Below, piece after piece: positions 60,979-64,000 of a stretch of DNA of 64,000 nt. The stretch comes from CAXBID01 sp963815305 (GTDB taxonomy: Bacteria > Bacteroidota > Bacteroidia > Flavobacteriales > Flavobacteriaceae). The position numbers and the translations under genes were made by a program. Under the pieces are notes generated by a model. That model ran no database searches. It worked only from the letters and a program-made list of their open reading frames with translations, and was not told the origin of the DNA. Each line of letters starts with the position of its first letter. Positions within the stretch are counted from its first letter, which is position 1. Location of the stretch: NCBI GenBank assembly GCA_963815305.1, contig CAWFFW010000002.1:832804-896803 (forward strand), in the 5' to 3' direction.

Positions 60979-61040
60979 TAAAAAAAGACATGTTGAAATT
61001 TAGAATAATCGAAAGCTTATAAAAAATATTTGAGCTTTAG

Positions 61041-61697
61041 TTATTGATTTCCTTTTTTGTAATCATCTAAAAATTTAGCTAAACCAATATCTGTTAAAGG
61101 ATGTTTTAATAATCCTGTGATGGATGATAAAGGTCCCGTCATCACATCACTTCCTATTTTAGCACAATCAATAACGTGCATAGTGTGACGAATTGAAGCC
61201 GCTAATATTTGTGTTTCAAAACCGTAATTGTCATAAATCAATCTAATTTCTGCAATAAGGTTTAATCCATCGGTAGAAATATCATCTAATCTTCCCAAGA
61301 AAGGAGACACATATGTAGCTCCTGCTTTGGCTGCCAACAATGCCTGACCTGCTGAGAATACTAAAGTCACATTAGTTCTAATTCCCTTATCTGAAAAATA
61401 TTTACATGCTTTTATACCATCTTTGATAATTGGTAATTTAACTACAATTTGTGGGTGTAAAGCAGCTAAAGCTTCACCTTCCTTTATCATCCCTTCATAA
61501 TCGGTTGATATCACCTCTGCACTTACATCGCCTTCAACGATATCACATATTTTTTTGTAGTGGTCTAAAATGTTAGATTCTCCTGTAATACCCTCTTTTG
61601 CCATTAAAGATGGGTTTGTTGTAACGCCATCTAAAACTCCTAAAGCCTGCGCTTCTGTAATATCATCAAGGTTTGCTGTATCAATAAAAAATTTCAT
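61041..61697 (-). CDS. tal: Transaldolase, short (TalC/FSA) type
   Basis: A 218-residue transaldolase of the small type that includes fructose-6-phosphate aldolase. The start MKFFIDTANLDDITEAQALG, GVTTNPSLMAKEG, the Schiff-base lysine in HPQIVVKLPIIKDGI (about 86), and ILAASIRHTMHVIDCAKIGS are typical. Whether the enzyme works as transaldolase or as an aldolase cannot be settled by sequence, but its place next to tkt favours the pentose phosphate role. Eleven bases separate it from tkt. Confidence 0.9.
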   Translation of the reverse strand: MKFFIDTANLDDITEAQALGVLDGVTTNPSLMAKEGITGESNILDHYKKICDIVEGDVSAEVISTDYEGMIKEGEALAALHPQIVVKLPIIKDGIKACKYFSDKGIRTNVTLVFSAGQALLAAKAGATYVSPFLGRLDDISTDGLNLIAEIRLIYDNYGFETQILAASIRHTMHVIDCAKIGSDVMTGPLSSITGLLKHPLTDIGLAKFLDDYKKGNQ

Positions 61698-61708
61698 AAT
61701 TTATGTTT

Positions 61709-63745
61709 TTATACTGTTTTTAAATATTCTAATACTTCTTTACTTACTTTTTCTCCTGTAAAACCAAACTTTTCATCAAGTACTGTTGCTGGGGCGGAAT
61801 AGCCAAAGTGCTCTAAACCAAATACTTTCCCATTATCGCCTACCAAACCCTCTAAGTTTACTGGCAAACCTGCTGTTAAACCGAATAATGGTGTGTTTTT
61901 TGGAATGATGCTTTTTTGATATTCTTTAGATTGTAATCTAAAAAGTCCTTCTGAAATTATGGATGCTATACTTACACTCAGTCCGTTTTTTGCTTCCAAA
62001 ATTTGAGCCGCTTCAACCAAAGTGGCAACTTCAGACCCATTGGCTATTAAAACTACATCTGGGTTTTCAACCTCTTTTACTAAATATCCACCTTTTTCTG
62101 CTGCTAAAGCGTCTTTGTATCTGGAAGATCCTTTTGCTGGTAAATCTTTAATACCTTGTCTTGAAAGGATTAATCCACTTGGTGTACGCTTGTTCTCCAA
62201 AGCCATTTTCCAAGCAACACTTGTTTCATCTGAATCTGCTGGTCGTAGTGCTAAAAAACTTGGGTCACCGCTATGGTTTTTAAGTTTTTCTAATAAACGA
62301 ATTTGTGCTTCTTGCTCAACGGGTTGGTGTGTTGGTCCATCTTCACCTACTCTAAAAGCATCATGCGTCCAAACGTATTTTACAGGTAATTCTTGAATGC
62401 CGCTTAAACGAATAGCTGGCTTCATATAATCTGAAAACACAAAAAACGTAGCCACTACAGGAATAATTCCTCCGTGTAAAGCAATACCATTGGCAATACA
62501 TGCCATGGTTAATTCAGCAACACCCGCTTGTAAAAATGAACCACTAAAATCACCTTTTTGTAATGCTGTAGTTTTCTTTAAAAATCCATCGGTTTTATCA
62601 CTGTTCGATAAGTCTGCGGAAGATACAATCATATTTTCAACATGTTCAGCTAAATACGCCAATACATTAGAAGATGCTACTCTAGTTGCTAATCCTGGTT
62701 TATGTGTTATACTTTCAAAATCCAATTCTGGTAATTCACCAGATAAGAAAAAATCTAATTTTTTTGAAAGCGTGTCGTTATCTTTTCTCCAAGCTGAAAT
62801 TTCAGCTTTCTTTTTTGAGGCTCCAGCTTTCTTTTCCTCTAATACGGTTTTATAAAAGTTACTAACCTCATCAAAAATAGCAAAAGCATCCTCTGGATTA
62901 GCCCCTAAATTCAGTAAGGTTTTGTTGTAATCTGCACCGGTGTGGCTAATGGGCTGACCATGTAATTCGCAATACCCCTCAAACATACTACCATCTGATG
63001 CTACCGCACCTTTCCCCATTATCGTCTTACCAATAATTAAGATAGGTTTTTCAGTTTCATTATTAGCGGCTGTTAACGCTTGTCTAATTTCATCGTGGTT
63101 ATGCCCATCAATAGTGATTACTTTCCATCCCCAAGCTTCATACTTCATAGCCGTGTTCTCAGTGGTTACCTCATCGGTTGATGTTGATAATTGGATGTCG
63201 TTAGAATCGAAAAACATGATAAAATTACTTAACCCTAAGTGGCCTGCAATTCTACCTGCGCCTTGAGATATTTCTTCTTGAACTCCACCATCAGAAATAA
63301 AACCATAAATTTTATGATTCATCCAATCTCCAAAACGGGCTTGTAAAAACTTAGCAGCAATAGCTGCTCCAACACCCATAGTATGCCCTTGCCCCAAAGG
63401 ACCAGATGTGTTTTCTATGCCTCTTTTTACATCAACTTCTGGATGCCCTGGCGTAATAGAACCCCATTGGCGAAAATTTGCTAAATCATCCTTTTTATAG
63501 TTTCCTAAAAGATAATACTGTGCATACATTAACGTTGACAAATGACCAGCATCCATAAAAAAACGATCCCTAAATGGCCATTCCATATCCGAGGGATCAA
63601 AATTAAAGAATTCTGAGTATAAAATATGCATATAATCTGCTCCACCCATAGGACCTCCTGGATGACCAGAATTTGCCTTTTCTACCATGGCTACGGCTAA
63701 TGCTCGTATATTATCTGCTGATTGTTGATCTATTTTTTTGTTCAT
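61709..63745 (-). CDS. tkt: Transketolase
   Basis: A 678-residue full-length transketolase for the pentose phosphate pathway. TPP-binding region YGFISDGGVQEEISQGAGRI (about 148-167; the usual GDG reads SDG, as is known in Bacteroidota), the substrate residues near HSGHPGG-like ANSGHPGGPMGGADYMHILY, GHPEVDVKRGIENTSGPLGQ, and in the second half SADLSNSDKTDGF and THDAFRVGEDGPTHQPVEQE. In operon with tal. An upstream -7 element lies near 63855. Confidence 0.96.
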   Translation of the reverse strand: MNKKIDQQSADNIRALAVAMVEKANSGHPGGPMGGADYMHILYSEFFNFDPSDMEWPFRDRFFMDAGHLSTLMYAQYYLLGNYKKDDLANFRQWGSITPGHPEVDVKRGIENTSGPLGQGHTMGVGAAIAAKFLQARFGDWMNHKIYGFISDGGVQEEISQGAGRIAGHLGLSNFIMFFDSNDIQLSTSTDEVTTENTAMKYEAWGWKVITIDGHNHDEIRQALTAANNETEKPILIIGKTIMGKGAVASDGSMFEGYCELHGQPISHTGADYNKTLLNLGANPEDAFAIFDEVSNFYKTVLEEKKAGASKKKAEISAWRKDNDTLSKKLDFFLSGELPELDFESITHKPGLATRVASSNVLAYLAEHVENMIVSSADLSNSDKTDGFLKKTTALQKGDFSGSFLQAGVAELTMACIANGIALHGGIIPVVATFFVFSDYMKPAIRLSGIQELPVKYVWTHDAFRVGEDGPTHQPVEQEAQIRLLEKLKNHSGDPSFLALRPADSDETSVAWKMALENKRTPSGLILSRQGIKDLPAKGSSRYKDALAAEKGGYLVKEVENPDVVLIANGSEVATLVEAAQILEAKNGLSVSIASIISEGLFRLQSKEYQKSIIPKNTPLFGLTAGLPVNLEGLVGDNGKVFGLEHFGYSAPATVLDEKFGFTGEKVSKEVLEYLKTV

Positions 63746-63854
63746 TGTTTTAATTGTCGTTAATAAATATGTTCTATTTTTTCAGGATAAGTAGGATACG
63801 AAATAATTTTACATTCTACTTAAAAGGTAATTTCTATTATTTTATGCAATTTTA

Positions 63855-63862
63855 CAAATATA
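63855..63862 (-). promoter_or_regulatory. Possible tkt -7 element
   Basis: TATATTTG on the minus strand matches TAnnTTTG. The start would lie near 63848, giving a 100-base leader for tkt. No clear -33 TTG. Confidence 0.4.
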
Positions 63863-63930
63863 TAATCTTTAACCAGTAAGGGCTTATCAAAATTAAAATT
63901 AATTTAAGAAAGACTGTTAATAATAAACAA

Positions 63931-63964
63931 AAAAAAGCTTCTTAAAATTAAGAAGCTTTTTTTA
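63931..63964 (-). terminator. tRNA terminator
   Basis: A hairpin (AAAAGCTTCTTAA with its complement, loop of about three bases) with T-runs, right after the tRNA 3' end on the minus strand. Confidence 0.8.
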
Positions 63965-63966
63965 AG

Positions 63967-64000
63967 TACGGGCGGGGAGACTCGAACTCCCACACCTCGC
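63967..64000 (-). tRNA. 3' part of a tRNA, probably tRNA-Leu
   Basis: Read on the minus strand: T-arm GGGAG-TTCGAGT-CTCCC with a full five-pair stem, then acceptor strand CGCCCGT and discriminator A (63967), with no encoded CCA. The bases in front of the T-arm (GCGAGGTGT) fit the end of a long variable arm, and class II with discriminator A points to leucine rather than serine. The 5' half and anticodon lie beyond the window, so the identity is not certain. Confidence 0.8.

Noticed and set aside
61709..63745. Transketolase with SDG in place of GDG in the cofactor motif
   Set aside because: Bacteroides-type transketolases show the same ISDGG sequence, so it is a clade feature rather than a defect.
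1..64000. Prophage, insertion sequence, integron or CRISPR array
   Set aside because: No integrase, transposase, phage structural gene or regularly spaced repeat was found on either strand.

Overview
The window is chromosomal DNA of a flavobacterium (phylum Bacteroidota, most likely a marine or coastal member of the Flavobacteriaceae). The support is strong AT bias, promoters of the Bacteroidota type (TTG/TTTG, about 19-21 bases, TAnnTTTG), almost no Shine-Dalgarno sites, many lipoproteins with short lipoboxes, and family content typical of the group (DUF6090, GSCFA, DUF4136, DUF4230, a lysyl-tRNA synthetase with an extra C-terminal domain, a long phenylalanine hydroxylase). The assignment is by sequence character and family content only.

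Layout. 1-7 kb: end of a beta-propeller protein, a nucleoid-associated protein, lipB, a 52-residue YqaE/Pmp3 protein and lysS. 7-10.5 kb: two overlapping tandem alpha/beta hydrolases, two adjacent decayed membrane-protein genes (one a CPBP-type protease) and a YiaA/B protein. 10.6-14 kb: a large helical-repeat protein, a probable outer-membrane protein and a Spy-like protein. 14-24 kb: lipoproteins, hemL, a LysM glucosaminidase, a PLP enzyme, small conserved proteins, phenylalanine hydroxylase, and three further broken genes. 24-33 kb: enoyl-CoA hydratase, DUF4230 protein, a TPR sensor kinase/LuxR regulator pair, a beta-propeller protein, a membrane AraC regulator and a GSCFA protein. 33-49.9 kb: alaS, M23 peptidase, MerR regulator, LemA with three TPM-domain proteins, thioredoxin and DsbD-N-like proteins, a GntR/ABC-transporter operon with a visible operator, der, era and an FKBP isomerase.

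The right-hand part (51.8-60.9 kb, minus strand) is a tight nine-gene hexuronate operon: an SDR that probably acts as mannonate oxidoreductase, uxuA, kduI, kduD, a DUF4861 lipoprotein, uxaC and a three-part TRAP transporter. It has its own promoter with a dyad (GTGTA-N5-TACAC) just at the predicted start of transcription. Glucuronate entering by the TRAP system would be turned to fructuronate (UxaC), mannonate (SDR) and KDG (UxuA), while KduI/KduD would bring unsaturated-uronate products of polysaccharide lyases to the same KDG. KDG kinase and KDPG aldolase are not in the window. A tkt-tal pair lies directly upstream, and the window ends in a probable tRNA-Leu.

The most notable general observation is gene decay: six genes between 8.9 and 33.8 kb can be read through only by passing stops or frameshifts (a CPBP protease, a small membrane protein, a repeat lipoprotein, a thermonuclease, one of two DUF6090 paralogues and a GxxExxY protein). 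I saw no phage, integrase, insertion sequence or CRISPR array.
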